A DNA stretch of 64,000 nt, from positions 1 to 64,000 of the forward strand of contig LJHW01000030.1 of assembly GCA_001295865.1 (NCBI GenBank). Reading direction: 5' to 3'. Both the position numbers and the translations under genes were made by a program. Shown here one piece after another: positions 31,868 to 41,628 of this stretch (position 1 is its first letter; each line of letters begins with the position of its first letter). Under the pieces are notes generated by a model. That model was not told where the DNA came from. It saw only the letters and a program-made list of their open reading frames with translations, and made no database searches. Source of the stretch: a beta proteobacterium AAP65. Its GTDB lineage: Bacteria; Pseudomonadota; Gammaproteobacteria; Burkholderiales; Burkholderiaceae_C.

Positions 31868-34585
31868 TTACGCGTACAGCGGGTTGAGCTTGTCGGCGTC
31901 GATGCCGTACTTGGCGATGGCCTCGGCCACCTTGGCCAGCGGCACGGTGCCTTCGTCGGCCAGCGCACGCAGCGCCGCCACCACGATGTAGTGGCGGTTG
32001 ACCTCGAAGTGCTCACGCAGCTTGCTGCGGAAATCGCTGCGGCCGAAGCCGTCGGTGCCCAGCACGCGGTAGGCCCGGCCCTTGGGGATGAAGGGGCGGA
32101 TCTGCTCGGCGTAGGCCTTCATGTAGTCGGTGGAAGCCACCACCGGCCCGGCGTGCGGCGTGAGCTGCTGCGTCACGAAAGGCACACGCGGCGTCTCCAG
32201 CGGGTGCAGCAGGTTCCAGCGGTCGCAGTCCTGCCCGTCACGCGTGAGCTCGTTGAAGCTCGGGCAGCTCCAGATGTTGGCGGCCACGCCCCAGTCGGTT
32301 TCCAGCAGCTGCTTGGCGGCCATGCTCTCGCGCAGGATGGTGCCGCTGCCCAGCAGGTTGACGCGCGGTGTTTTCTTCGCGCCTTCTTCCAGCAGGTACA
32401 TGCCCTTGATGATCTGCTCTTCCGTGCCCGGCTTCAGGCCCGGCATCGGGTAGTTCTCGTTGAGCAGCGTCAGGTAGTAGAAGACGTTGTCCTGCTTCTC
32501 CACCATGCGCTTCAAGCCGTGGTGCAGGATCACCGCCACCTCGTGCGCGAAGCTCGGGTCGTAGCTGATGCAGTTCGGGATGGTGCCGGCCAGGATGTGG
32601 CTGTGGCCGTCTTCGTGCTGCAGGCCTTCGCCGTTCAGCGTGGTGCGGCCGCTGGTGCCGCCAAGCAGGAAGCCGCGTGCCTGCATGTCACCCGCCGCCC
32701 AGGCCAGATCGCCGATGCGCTGGAAGCCGAACATCGAGTAGTAGATGTAGAACGGCACCATGATGCGGTTGTTCGTCGAGTACGACGTCGCGGCCGCAAT
32801 CCAGCTGCTCATGCCGCCAGCTTCGTTGATGCCTTCCTGCAGGATCTGGCCGTTGACCGTTTCCTTGTAGTACATCACCTGATCTTTATCGACGGGCGTG
32901 TACTTCTGGCCTTCGGGGTTGTAGATGCCGATCTGGCGGAACAGGCCTTCCATGCCGAAGGTGCGCGCCTCGTCCACCAGGATGGGCACCACGCGCGGGC
33001 CCAGGGCCTGGTCGCGCAGCAGCTGCGTCAGGAAGCGCACGTAGGCCTGCGTGGTGCTGATCTCGCGGCCCTCGGCGGTGGGCTCGAGCACGCTCTTGAA
33101 GACCTCCAGCGCCGGCACGGTGAAGCTCTCGTCGGCCTTCACGCGGCGCTTGGGCAGGTAGCCGCCCAAGGCCTTGCGGCGCTCGTGCAGATACTTCATC
33201 TCCGGCGTGTCGTCGGCCGGCTTGTAGAAGGGGATCTTCGGCAGGTCGGCGTCGCTGATGGGGATGTTGAAGCGGTCGCGCATGAAGCGCACGTCTTCAT
33301 CGCTCAGCTTCTTGGCCTGGTGGGCGGTGTTCTTGCCTTCACCGGCATTGCCCATGCCCCAGCCCTTGACGGTTTTCACCAGCAGCACGGTGGGCACGCC
33401 CTTGGCGTTGTTGGCCTTGTGGAAGGCGGCGTAGACCTTCTGCGCATCGTGCCCGCCGCGGCGCAGGTTCCAGATGTCCTTGTCGGACATCTTGGCCACC
33501 ATCTCCAGCGTGCGCGGGTCGCGGCCGAAGAAGTTCTTGCGGACGAAAGCGCCGTCGTTGGCCTTGAAGGCCTGGTAGTCGCCGTCCAGCGTGTCCATCA
33601 TGATCTTGCGCAGGGCGCCGTCCTTGTCGCGGGCCAGCAGGCTGTCCCACTCCTTGCCCCAGATCAGCTTGATGACGTCCCAGCCGGCACCGCGGAACTC
33701 GCCTTCCAGTTCCTGGATGATCTTGCCGTTGCCGCGCACCGGACCGTCCAGGCGCTGCAGGTTGCAGTTGACGACGAAGACCAGGTTGTCGAGCTTCTCG
33801 CGCGCGGCCAGGCCGATGGCGCCCAGGCTCTCGGGCTCGTCCATCTCGCCGTCACCGCAGAACACCCAGACCTTGCGGTTGCTGGTGTCGGCGATGCCGC
33901 GGGCATGCAGGTACTTCAGAAAGCGCGCCTGGTAGATGGCCATCAAGGGCCCCAGGCCCATGCTGACGGTCGGGAACTGCCAGAACTCGGGCATCAGCTT
34001 GGGGTGCGGGTAGCTGCTCAGGCCCTTGCCGTCCACCTCTTGGCGGAAGTTGAGCATCTGCTCTTCGGTGAGGCGGCCTTCGAGGAAAGCGCGCGCGTAG
34101 ATGCCGGGGCTGCAATGGCCCTGGATGTAGAGCAGGTCGCCGCCATGGCCTTCGCTCTCAGCGTGCCAGAAGTGGTTGAAGCCGGCCGCGAACATGTGCG
34201 CGAGGCTCGCGAAGCTGCTGATGTGGCCGCCGAGGTCGCCACCGTCGGCCGGGTGCAGGCGGTTGGCCTTCACCACCAGGGCCATCGCGTTCCAGCGCAT
34301 GTAGGCGCGCAGGCGACCTTCGAGTTCGAGGTTGCCCGGGCTGCGCTCTTCTTCGTCGGGCTCGATGGTGTTGACGTAGCCCGTGTTGGCCGAATACGGC
34401 ATGTCGATGCCGCTCTGGCGCGAGTGCTCCAGCAACTGCTCCAGCAGGAAGTGCGCGCGCTCGGCGCCTTCAGCGCCGATGACGGCCGTCAGGGCGTCGA
34501 GCCACTCGCGCGTTTCCTGCGCGTCGGTGTCGTGGGCCTGGCCAGCGGCAGAGGCGCCGAGAAAGGACTCCGGCAGAGCGGACAT
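31868..34585 (-). CDS. aceE: Pyruvate dehydrogenase E1, homodimeric
   Basis: E1 decarboxylates pyruvate with thiamin diphosphate and acetylates lipoyl-E2. The 905-residue protein is the homodimeric type: NTIEPDEEERSPG and GGHISSFASLA near the N-terminus, the ThDP motif from GDGEMDEPESLGAI to NLVFVVNCNLQRLDGPVRGN, and the C-terminal transketolase-like part with ATSYSTNN and VLGTDGFGRSD. The length is typical. ATG 34585 follows TAGGAGACAAGC. First gene of the aceE-aceF-lpdA operon; a palindrome 80 bp upstream (34665-34681) is a candidate operator. Confidence 0.98.
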   Translation of the reverse strand: MSALPESFLGASAAGQAHDTDAQETREWLDALTAVIGAEGAERAHFLLEQLLEHSRQSGIDMPYSANTGYVNTIEPDEEERSPGNLELEGRLRAYMRWNAMALVVKANRLHPADGGDLGGHISSFASLAHMFAAGFNHFWHAESEGHGGDLLYIQGHCSPGIYARAFLEGRLTEEQMLNFRQEVDGKGLSSYPHPKLMPEFWQFPTVSMGLGPLMAIYQARFLKYLHARGIADTSNRKVWVFCGDGEMDEPESLGAIGLAAREKLDNLVFVVNCNLQRLDGPVRGNGKIIQELEGEFRGAGWDVIKLIWGKEWDSLLARDKDGALRKIMMDTLDGDYQAFKANDGAFVRKNFFGRDPRTLEMVAKMSDKDIWNLRRGGHDAQKVYAAFHKANNAKGVPTVLLVKTVKGWGMGNAGEGKNTAHQAKKLSDEDVRFMRDRFNIPISDADLPKIPFYKPADDTPEMKYLHERRKALGGYLPKRRVKADESFTVPALEVFKSVLEPTAEGREISTTQAYVRFLTQLLRDQALGPRVVPILVDEARTFGMEGLFRQIGIYNPEGQKYTPVDKDQVMYYKETVNGQILQEGINEAGGMSSWIAAATSYSTNNRIMVPFYIYYSMFGFQRIGDLAWAAGDMQARGFLLGGTSGRTTLNGEGLQHEDGHSHILAGTIPNCISYDPSFAHEVAVILHHGLKRMVEKQDNVFYYLTLLNENYPMPGLKPGTEEQIIKGMYLLEEGAKKTPRVNLLGSGTILRESMAAKQLLETDWGVAANIWSCPSFNELTRDGQDCDRWNLLHPLETPRVPFVTQQLTPHAGPVVASTDYMKAYAEQIRPFIPKGRAYRVLGTDGFGRSDFRSKLREHFEVNRHYIVVAALRALADEGTVPLAKVAEAIAKYGIDADKLNPLYA

Positions 34586-34664
34586 GCTTGTCTCCTAGAG
34601 GGTGTTTTTTAGGGTCGGGCGCGAGTTTGTCACAGCTCGCCAAAATTTCAAACAGTGGTTATCT

Positions 34665-34681
34665 ATTCCGTAATGTGGAAT
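34665..34681 (-). promoter_or_regulatory. Inverted repeat in the aceE promoter region
   Basis: ATTCC (34665-34669) and GGAAT (34677-34681) form an inverted repeat with a 7-bp spacer, about 80 bp upstream of aceE and 41 bp upstream of the divergent sensor kinase gene. The TTCCG...GGAA form resembles operators of dimeric regulators (IclR or GntR type). The binding protein is not known. Confidence 0.4.
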
Positions 34682-34721
34682 CTTCCTGGCGCCTCGAGGG
34701 CGCGCCCGATAATGGCTCCCG

Positions 34722-37301
34722 ATGCCTCAACCGCCCGCCATGCCGCCGGTGCCGCCGCCCGACACCGGCCCCCAACTGCCCACGCCACTGCCGGCCGCCA
34801 AACGCCTGTTCGGCCGCTGGTGGCGCAGCCAGTCGCCAGCGCGGCAAGACCGTTTTGCCACCCTGGGCCCGCTGCTCTCGGTGCTGCTCTTCCTGGCGGC
34901 CATCATTTCGGCCTTCTGGTACCTGCGCAACGAGGAAATCGAGCGCGAGATCGAGTCCGTCAAGCGCGACACCGAGCTCACGCAGCAGCAGATCGGCCTG
35001 CGCCTGATCCAGAACCAGGAAGCGCTGATCCGCATGGCGCGTGATGTGGTGGAGCGCGACGCCGACCCCGAAGAGTTCGTCGCGCAGGCCGTGGCCTTTG
35101 CGCGCGAGCGGCCCGAGCTCACGCACCTGAGCTGGGTGGACGCGCGCCGCCGCGTGCGCGCCAGCCACTGGGCGATGCTCTACCACGCCACGCCCAGCGG
35201 CGCGCCTGCCGAACCGCTGTTGCCGACCGAAAACCGGCTCAACGAACCCGAAACCACCTTCCGCGCCGCGCGCGACAGCCGTTCGCCGGCCTATTCACGC
35301 GGCTTCGTCGACGCCACCGGCGCGCCGGTGTTCCAGTTGCAGGTGCCGCTGGTGCAGCGCAACGCCTTCAATGGCGTGCTCATCGTCGAGTATTCGGTCG
35401 ATGCACTGGTGCGCCACTTCGTGCCGGCCGATGTGGCACAGCGCCACATGATCTCTTTGCTCGACGAGCAGGAGAAGGTGCTCGCGGCCACTGTCACCAC
35501 CATGCCCGGGCAATCGAGCCGGCGCGCATTGATCGTCAGCGACGCCCCGCTCACGCCCTCGCTCAACGGTCTGGTGCTGCGCGGCCAGGGCTGGCGCACC
35601 AGCATCGGCCTGGTCAACAACACGCTGTTCTGGATGGTGGTGGCGCTCAGCGTGCTCACCGTGTGGATGCTGCTGGGCACCTGGCGCCATGTGCGCCGGC
35701 GCAGCCAGATCCAGGGCGCGCTGGTGCAGGAGACCAACTTCCGCCGCGCCATGGAAAACAGCATGCCCACCGGCATGCGCGCCATGGACATGGAAGGCCG
35801 CGTCACCTACGTGAATGCCGCCTTCTGCCAGATGACGGGCTTCTCCAACGCCGAACTCGTCGGCCGCCTGCCGCCCTACCCTTATTGGCCGCCCGATCGC
35901 ATCGAAGAGAACCACCGCCTGCTGCAGCAGGAGCTGCAGGGCCGCAGCCCCAGCGGCGGCATCGAGGTGCGCCTGATGCGCAAGGACGGCAGCGTCTTCG
36001 ACGCGCGCATGTACATCAGCCCGCTGATCGACCCCAAGGGCCAGCAGACAGGCTGGATGACCAGCATCACCAACATCACCGAGGCCAAGCGCATCCGCGA
36101 CCAGTTGAGCGCCAGCCACGAACGTTTCACCACCGTGCTGGAAGGGCTGGACGCCAGCGTCAGCGTGCTTTCGGTGCAGCAGGGCGAGCTGCTCTTCGTG
36201 AACCGCAGTTACCGGCTGTGGTTCGGCGGCGATGCCGTGGGCCACCAGCAGCTGGCCGGGGGCGCGGCCGGTGCCACGCCCTTCGTGCCCGATGCCGAAG
36301 ACGACAACGACCCGCTCTCGGGCCTGCCCACGCAGGAGCTCACAGAAACCGGCGCCAACCCGCGCGAGGTGTTCGTGGAAAGCCTGCAGAAGTGGTTCGA
36401 CGTGCGCGCGCGCTACCTGCAGTGGACCGACGGCCGCCTGGCGCAGATGCTCATCGCCACCGACATCACGGCGCGCCTGCGCGCCGAAGAGCAGGCCGCG
36501 GCGCAGGCCGAGAAGGCGCAGGTCACGAGCCGCCTCGTGACCATGGGCGAGATGGCCAGTTCGGTGGCGCACGAACTGAACCAGCCGCTGACCGCCATCA
36601 CCAACTACTGCAACGGCATGGTCAGCCGCGTGAAGGCCGAGTCCATCGCGCAGGACGACCTCATCGCCGCGCTGCAGAAGACGGCACGCCAGGCCGAGCG
36701 GGCCGGGCAGATCATCCACCGCATCCGCAACTTCGTGAAACGCAGCGAGCCGCAGCGCCAGCCGGCCGAGGCGCGGCAGATCGTCGAAGACGCGGTGGAG
36801 CTCGCGGGCATCGAGCTGCGGCGGCGCAACGTCGCCATCCACACCTACGTGGCGCAGCGCCTGCCCATCATCATGGCCGACCCCATCCTCATCGAGCAGG
36901 TGCTGCTGAACCTGCTGAAAAACGCGGCCGAGGCCATCGACAGCGCGCAGCTGCCCACGCAGCGCCGCCACATCGAATTGCGCGTGGTGCCGCGCCACAC
37001 GCCTGAAGAAGGCGGTGTCATCGAGTTCAGCGTCACCGACATGGGCCCGGGCATCAAGGACGAGGTCATCGACCGCCTCTACGAGGCCTTCTTCAGTACC
37101 AAGGCCGAAGGCCTGGGCATCGGCCTGAGCCTGTGCCGCAGCATCGTGGAGAGCCACCGCGGCCGGATGCGGGCCCAGAACCTCTACAATGGGCAGCAGG
37201 CTGTGGGGTGTCGTTTTGCCTTCACGCTGCCTGTGGAAACAACGGTGCGCCTCGATGCCGCCGCCGCGCCGGCCGAAGGTGAAACGACGCCCTCCGCCTG
37301 A
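34722..37301 (+). CDS. Membrane PAS sensor histidine kinase
   Basis: This 859-residue kinase has transmembrane helices at about residues 47-68 (LGPLLSVLLFLAAIISAFWY) and 305-325 (LFWMVVALSVLTVWMLLG) enclosing a periplasmic sensor domain. Next come a PAS domain (about 340-455), a second PAS-like region, the HisKA dimerisation box with phospho-His in SSVAHELNQPLTAITNYCNG, and the ATPase domain (LLNLLKNAAEAID, FSVTDMGPGIKDE, GLGIGLSLCRSIVESHRG). The layout is that of DctB/FixL-like kinases. The regulator gene starts 49 bp downstream. It diverges from the pyruvate dehydrogenase operon. The signal is unknown; a C4-dicarboxylate or similar carboxylate is a guess from the family. Confidence 0.9.
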   Translation: MPQPPAMPPVPPPDTGPQLPTPLPAAKRLFGRWWRSQSPARQDRFATLGPLLSVLLFLAAIISAFWYLRNEEIEREIESVKRDTELTQQQIGLRLIQNQEALIRMARDVVERDADPEEFVAQAVAFARERPELTHLSWVDARRRVRASHWAMLYHATPSGAPAEPLLPTENRLNEPETTFRAARDSRSPAYSRGFVDATGAPVFQLQVPLVQRNAFNGVLIVEYSVDALVRHFVPADVAQRHMISLLDEQEKVLAATVTTMPGQSSRRALIVSDAPLTPSLNGLVLRGQGWRTSIGLVNNTLFWMVVALSVLTVWMLLGTWRHVRRRSQIQGALVQETNFRRAMENSMPTGMRAMDMEGRVTYVNAAFCQMTGFSNAELVGRLPPYPYWPPDRIEENHRLLQQELQGRSPSGGIEVRLMRKDGSVFDARMYISPLIDPKGQQTGWMTSITNITEAKRIRDQLSASHERFTTVLEGLDASVSVLSVQQGELLFVNRSYRLWFGGDAVGHQQLAGGAAGATPFVPDAEDDNDPLSGLPTQELTETGANPREVFVESLQKWFDVRARYLQWTDGRLAQMLIATDITARLRAEEQAAAQAEKAQVTSRLVTMGEMASSVAHELNQPLTAITNYCNGMVSRVKAESIAQDDLIAALQKTARQAERAGQIIHRIRNFVKRSEPQRQPAEARQIVEDAVELAGIELRRRNVAIHTYVAQRLPIIMADPILIEQVLLNLLKNAAEAIDSAQLPTQRRHIELRVVPRHTPEEGGVIEFSVTDMGPGIKDEVIDRLYEAFFSTKAEGLGIGLSLCRSIVESHRGRMRAQNLYNGQQAVGCRFAFTLPVETTVRLDAAAAPAEGETTPSA

Positions 37302-37350
37302 CCCCTTCCCCACCCTTCCTCACGCGCGTTCTAACGCCGCCGCCGACTCC

Positions 37351-37974
37351 ATGAGCCTGATCCCCAAGAAGGGCACCGTCTACGTCGTCGATGACGACGA
37401 GGCCGTGCGTGATTCCTTGCAGTGGTTGCTGGAAGGTAAGGACTACCGCGTCAAGTGCTTCGATTCCGCAGAGAGTTTTCTCTCGCGTTTCGACCCGCGC
37501 GAAGTGGCCTGCCTGATCGCCGACATCCGCATGGACGGCATGAGCGGCCTGGAACTGCAAGACCGCCTGCTCGAACGCAAGAGCCCGCTGCCGGTGGTTT
37601 TCATCACCGGCCACGGCGACGTGCCCATGGCCGTGACGACCATGAAGAAGGGCGCGATGGACTTCATCGAGAAGCCCTTCAAGGAAGAAGAGTTGCTCGG
37701 CCTGGTGGAGCGCATGCTCGACCAGGCGCGCAGCGCGTTCAGCCAGCACCAGGAACAGGCCAGTCGCGACGCCCTGCTCTCGCGCCTGACCACGCGCGAG
37801 GCCCAGGTGCTCGAGCGCATCGTCGCCGGCCGCCTGAACAAGCAGATCGCCGACGACCTGGGCATCAGCATCAAGACGGTGGAGGCGCACCGCGCCAACA
37901 TCATGGAAAAGCTCAACGCCAACACCGTGGCCGACCTGCTGAAGATCGCGCTGGGCGCCCAGCAGAAGGCCTGA
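37351..37974 (+). CDS. FixJ-family response regulator
   Basis: This 207-residue regulator has a receiver domain ([13 protein letters not shown], phospho-Asp in [13 protein letters not shown], Thr in [12 protein letters not shown], Lys in IEKPFKEEE) and a C-terminal LuxR/FixJ helix-turn-helix ([40 protein letters not shown]). The start ATG 37351 gives the canonical N-terminus [19 protein letters not shown]; the frame is open upstream into the kinase gene but not homologous. It is the cognate output of the kinase and is followed by a clear terminator. Target genes are not visible; the adjacent pyruvate dehydrogenase operon is one candidate. Confidence 0.94.
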   Translation: MSLIPKKGTVYVVDDDEAVRDSLQWLLEGKDYRVKCFDSAESFLSRFDPREVACLIADIRMDGMSGLELQDRLLERKSPLPVVFITGHGDVPMAVTTMKKGAMDFIEKPFKEEELLGLVERMLDQARSAFSQHQEQASRDALLSRLTTREAQVLERIVAGRLNKQIADDLGISIKTVEAHRANIMEKLNANTVADLLKIALGAQQKA

Positions 37975-37994
37975 GGCTTTCTCCACATCACCGA

Positions 37995-38018
37995 GGCCGC
38001 TGCAACAGCGGCCTTTTT
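37995..38018 (+). terminator. Rho-independent terminator after the response regulator
   Basis: GGCCGCTG (37995-38002) and CAGCGGCC (38006-38013) pair around CAA and run into TTTTTCTTT. It ends the kinase/regulator transcript and separates it from folD. Confidence 0.9.
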
Positions 38019-38051
38019 CTTTCCCCGCTGCGTTCTCCAGGAAAGCCCGCC

Positions 38052-38903
38052 ATGACCGCCCAGATCCTCGACGGCACCGCCCTCTCGCAACAACTGCGCG
38101 CCGAAGTCGCGACCCGCGCCGCCACGCTCACCGCGCGCGGCCGCCAGCCCGGGCTGGCCGTCATCCTGGTGGGCGAAGACCCGGCCAGCGCCGTCTACGT
38201 GCGCAACAAGGTCAAGGCCTGCGCCGAGCACGGCCTGCACTCCGTGCTGGAGAAGTACGAAGCCACGTTGAGCGAAGAAGCGCTGCTGGCGCGCATCGCC
38301 GCGCTGAACGCCGACCCGGCCATCCACGGCATCCTGGTGCAAATGCCGCTGCCCAAACACATCGGCCCCCACAAGGTCATCGAGGCCATCGCCACGGCAA
38401 AAGACGTTGACGGCTTCTCGCTGCACAGCGCCGGCACGCTGATGACGGGGCTGCCCGGCCTGCGCCCGGCCACGCCTTACGGCTGCATGAAGCTGATCGA
38501 GCGCAGCGGCATCTCGCTCAAGGGCAAACACGCCGTCGTCATCGGCCGCAGCAACACGGTGGGCAAGCCGATGGCGCTGCTGCTGCTGCAGGCCAACGCG
38601 ACCGTCACCGTGTGCCACAGCGGCACGCCCGACCTGGCACGCCACACGCGCGAGGCCGACGTGGTGGTGGTGGCCGTGGGCCGGCGCAACACGCTCACGG
38701 CCGACATGGTCAAGCCCGGCGCCGTCATCATCGACGTGGGTATGAACCGCAACGATGAAGGCAAGCTGTGCGGCGATGTGGACTTCGGCGCGGTGCGCGA
38801 GGCCCTGGGCCCGCAAGGCTTCATCACCCCGGTGCCCGGGGGCGTGGGGCCGATGACCATCACCATGCTGCTCGTGAACACCCTGCAGGCTGCCGAGGCA
38901 TGA
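38052..38903 (+). CDS. folD: Methylenetetrahydrofolate dehydrogenase/cyclohydrolase
   Basis: FolD interconverts 5,10-methylene-THF and 10-formyl-THF with NADP, supplying one-carbon units. The 283-residue protein shows [19 protein letters not shown] (catalytic Tyr and Lys), [13 protein letters not shown], the substrate-binding Asp in KDVDGFS, the nucleotide site [16 protein letters not shown] and the C-terminal [21 protein letters not shown] precedes ATG 38052. Its stop codon overlaps the prlC start (ATGA), so the two are coupled. Confidence 0.98.
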   Translation: MTAQILDGTALSQQLRAEVATRAATLTARGRQPGLAVILVGEDPASAVYVRNKVKACAEHGLHSVLEKYEATLSEEALLARIAALNADPAIHGILVQMPLPKHIGPHKVIEAIATAKDVDGFSLHSAGTLMTGLPGLRPATPYGCMKLIERSGISLKGKHAVVIGRSNTVGKPMALLLLQANATVTVCHSGTPDLARHTREADVVVVAVGRRNTLTADMVKPGAVIIDVGMNRNDEGKLCGDVDFGAVREALGPQGFITPVPGGVGPMTITMLLVNTLQAAEA

Positions 38904-40933
38904 ACACGATGGACGCAATGAACCCGCTGCTCGACAACACCGAACTGCCGGCTTTCGACCGCATCCGCCCCGAACACGTGGGCCCCGCGGTAGACCAGTT
39001 GCTGGCCGACGCCGAAGCCGCGCTGGAGCGCGCCGTGGGCCCCGACGTGCCGGCCGACCACGACACGCTGGCGCTGCTGCTGGACGTGCCCGTGGAACGC
39101 CTGCGCCGCGCCTGGGCCCACGTGAACCACCTGCAATCGGTGGCCGACAGCCCGGCCCTGCGCGAAGCGCATGCCCAGGCTCTGCCGCGCATCGTCGACT
39201 TCACCACGCGCCTGGGCGCCGACCACCGCTTGTACGCCAAGTACAAGGCCGTTGCGACCAGCCCCGCGGCCGCGCAGCTGAGCCCAGCCCAGCGCAAGGC
39301 CCTGACCGACACGCTGCGCGATTTCGTGCTCGGCGGTGCCGAGCTGCAAGGCGCCGCGCGTGAACGCCACGCGGCCATCCAGGACCGTTTGGCCGCCTTG
39401 GGCAAGACCTTCGGCGATCGCTCGCTCGATGCCACCGACGCCTTCCAGCTGGTGGTGCCCGAAGAGCGCCTGGCCGGGGTGCCCGATGACGTGCGAGACG
39501 CGGCGCGCAACGCTGCAGTGCAGGCTGGGCAGCCGGGCTGCCTGCTGACGCTGCAGATCCCCTGCTACCTGCCCGTGCTGCAGTTCGCGCAAGACCGCGC
39601 GCTGCGCGAGCAGCTCTTCCGCGCCTACAACACGCGCGCCAGTGAATTGGGGCCGGCGGCGTTCGACAACACCGGCGTGATGGCCGAGATGCTGGCCCTG
39701 CGCACCGAAGAAGCCGCGCTGCTGGGCCACGGCAACTATGCCGAACTGGCGCTGGTGCCGAAGATGGCGCGCACGCCCGAAGAGGTGCTGGCCTTCGTGC
39801 GCCAGCTGGCGGCGCGCGCCCGGCCCAGCGCCGAACGTGAGCTCGCCGAGATGCGCGAATTCGCGGCGGCCGAACTGGGCATTGCCGACCTGCAGGCCTG
39901 GGACCGCTACTTCGTGGCCGAAAAGCTCAAGCAGGCGCGTTACGCGTTCAGCAGCCAGGAGGTCAAGCAGTACTTCACCGAACCGAAGGTGCTGCAGGGC
40001 CTCTTCGGCCTGATCGAGACCCTGTTCGACGTGGCCATCCGCCTCGACAGCGCCCCGGTGTGGCACGAGACCGTGCGCTACTTCCGTGTCTGGCGGGGCG
40101 ACAAACCCGTGGCCGCCTTCTACCTCGACCCGTATGCGCGGGCCGGCAAGCAGTCGGGCGCGTGGATGGACGACAGCCGCGGCCGCTGGCGCCGCCCCGA
40201 AGGTGGGCTGCAGCTGCCGGTGGCGCACCTGGTGTGCAACTTCGCCGCGCCCGTCGGCACGCAGCCCGCCCTGCTGACGCACCAGGACGTGGTGACGCTC
40301 TTCCACGAGTTCGGCCACGGTCTGCACCACATGCTGACGCAGGTGGACGAACTCTCGGTGGCCGGCATCTCGGGCGTGGAAGGCGACGCCATCGAGCTGC
40401 CCAGCCAGTTCATGGAGAACTTCTGCTGGGAGTGGGAGGTGCTGCAGCGCCTCACCGCCCACGTGCAAACCGGCGAGCCGCTGCCGCGCGCACTGTTTGA
40501 GCGCATGCACGCCGCGCGCAACTTCCAGAAGGGGCTGATGCTGCTGCGCCAATGCGAATACGCGCTCTTCGACATGCGTGTGCACACCGAGCCCGGCAGC
40601 GCCACCCGCGCCATGGCGGTATGCGAAGAGGTCAACGCCGAAGTGCAGCCCGAACGTGCGCCCGACTTCGCGCGTTACCCCTGCACCTTCGGCCACCTGT
40701 TCGACGGGGGTTATGCCGCGGGTTACTACGGCTACGCCTGGGCCGAGGTGCTGTCGGCCGATGCTTATGGCGCGTTTGAAGAAGCCGGCGTGTTCGACCC
40801 CGCCACGGGCCGGCGTTTTCGCCAGGAGATCCTGGAAGTCGGCGGCAGCCGGCCGGCGCTGGAGAGCTTCCGCGCCTTCCGCGGCCGTGAACCGCGTCTC
40901 GATGCCTTGCTGCGCCACCAGGGCCTGGCTTGA
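38900..40933 (+). CDS. prlC: Oligopeptidase A, M3 zinc metallopeptidase
   Basis: This cytoplasmic M3-family peptidase degrades oligopeptides, including cleaved signal peptides. The 677-residue protein carries the zinc motif [13 protein letters not shown] (HExxH) and the third ligand Glu in [20 protein letters not shown], with Tyr/His substrate residues in the C-terminal helical domain ([18 protein letters not shown]). The length matches PrlC. ATG 38900 overlaps the folD stop by 4 bp. No signal peptide, as expected. Confidence 0.95.
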   Translation: MNTMDAMNPLLDNTELPAFDRIRPEHVGPAVDQLLADAEAALERAVGPDVPADHDTLALLLDVPVERLRRAWAHVNHLQSVADSPALREAHAQALPRIVDFTTRLGADHRLYAKYKAVATSPAAAQLSPAQRKALTDTLRDFVLGGAELQGAARERHAAIQDRLAALGKTFGDRSLDATDAFQLVVPEERLAGVPDDVRDAARNAAVQAGQPGCLLTLQIPCYLPVLQFAQDRALREQLFRAYNTRASELGPAAFDNTGVMAEMLALRTEEAALLGHGNYAELALVPKMARTPEEVLAFVRQLAARARPSAERELAEMREFAAAELGIADLQAWDRYFVAEKLKQARYAFSSQEVKQYFTEPKVLQGLFGLIETLFDVAIRLDSAPVWHETVRYFRVWRGDKPVAAFYLDPYARAGKQSGAWMDDSRGRWRRPEGGLQLPVAHLVCNFAAPVGTQPALLTHQDVVTLFHEFGHGLHHMLTQVDELSVAGISGVEGDAIELPSQFMENFCWEWEVLQRLTAHVQTGEPLPRALFERMHAARNFQKGLMLLRQCEYALFDMRVHTEPGSATRAMAVCEEVNAEVQPERAPDFARYPCTFGHLFDGGYAAGYYGYAWAEVLSADAYGAFEEAGVFDPATGRRFRQEILEVGGSRPALESFRAFRGREPRLDALLRHQGLA

Positions 40934-40994
40934 GATCGGCCGGGGCGTCGGCTAGATTCAGAGCCTTCCCCCCAGGGCGCCCTGCGCACACGCC

Positions 40995-41597
40995 ATGAAA
41001 CTTTCCCTGATTGCCGTGCTGGCCTTGGCCGCTGCACCTGCACTGGCGCAGTACAAGGTCGTGGCGCCCGATGGCAGCATCACTTACACCGACCGGCCGC
41101 CGGCCGAGGGCAACCTCCGCGTCACGCCCATGGGCCGCAACAACCAGGCGCCGGCCCCAGGTGGCGACCCCAGCCTGCCGCTGGAGTTGCGCCAGGCCAC
41201 GGCGCGCTACCCTGTCACGCTCTACACCGCGGCCGATTGTCCGCCCTGCGACAGCGGCCGCAAGCTGCTGCAGCAGCGCGGCATCCCCTACAGCGAAAAG
41301 CGTGTGGCCAGCGATGAGGACGCACAGGCGCTGGATCGCCTGGTGGGTGGCCGCACCGTGCCCTCGCTGACCATCGGCGCACAGCCGCTGCGCGGCTTCA
41401 ACGACAGCGACTGGTCCGGCTTTCTCGATGCCGCCGGCTACCCGAAAGAATCGAAGCTGCCGCGCAATTGGCCGGTGCCCACGGCCACGCCCTTGGTGGA
41501 ACGCGCCGCAGTCGCCACACCGGCGCCGGCACGTGCCCCGGCCCAGCCCGAGATCCGCAGCCCCGAGCCGCCGCCGGCCAACGCGCCGCGCTTCTGA
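40995..41597 (+). CDS. Exported DUF4124-glutaredoxin-like protein
   Basis: This 200-residue protein has a Sec signal peptide (MKLSLIAVLALAAAPALAQ), a short DUF4124 segment (YKVVAPDGSITYTDRPP) and a thioredoxin-fold glutaredoxin domain with active site CPPC in LYTAADCPPCDSGRKLL and the cis-Pro loop GRTVPSLTIG. A Pro/Ala-rich tail follows, ending in PPPANAPRF. It is therefore a periplasmic dithiol/disulfide protein, perhaps acting in redox repair or cytochrome/metal maturation; the substrate is unknown. It stands 61 bp after prlC and ends at a hairpin shared with the convergent MFS gene. Confidence 0.85.
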   Translation: MKLSLIAVLALAAAPALAQYKVVAPDGSITYTDRPPAEGNLRVTPMGRNNQAPAPGGDPSLPLELRQATARYPVTLYTAADCPPCDSGRKLLQQRGIPYSEKRVASDEDAQALDRLVGGRTVPSLTIGAQPLRGFNDSDWSGFLDAAGYPKESKLPRNWPVPTATPLVERAAVATPAPARAPAQPEIRSPEPPPANAPRF

Positions 41598-41607
41598 AGC
41601 GCGCTGC

Positions 41608-41627
41608 CCGGGCTGCGTTCAGCCCGG
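41608..41627. terminator. Hairpin between convergent genes
   Basis: CCGGGCTG (41608-41615) and CAGCCCGG (41620-41627) form a perfect 8-bp stem with a CGTT loop between the two convergent stop codons. There is no good T-run on either side, so it may be a weak bidirectional terminator. Confidence 0.5.
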
Positions 41628-41628
41628 T

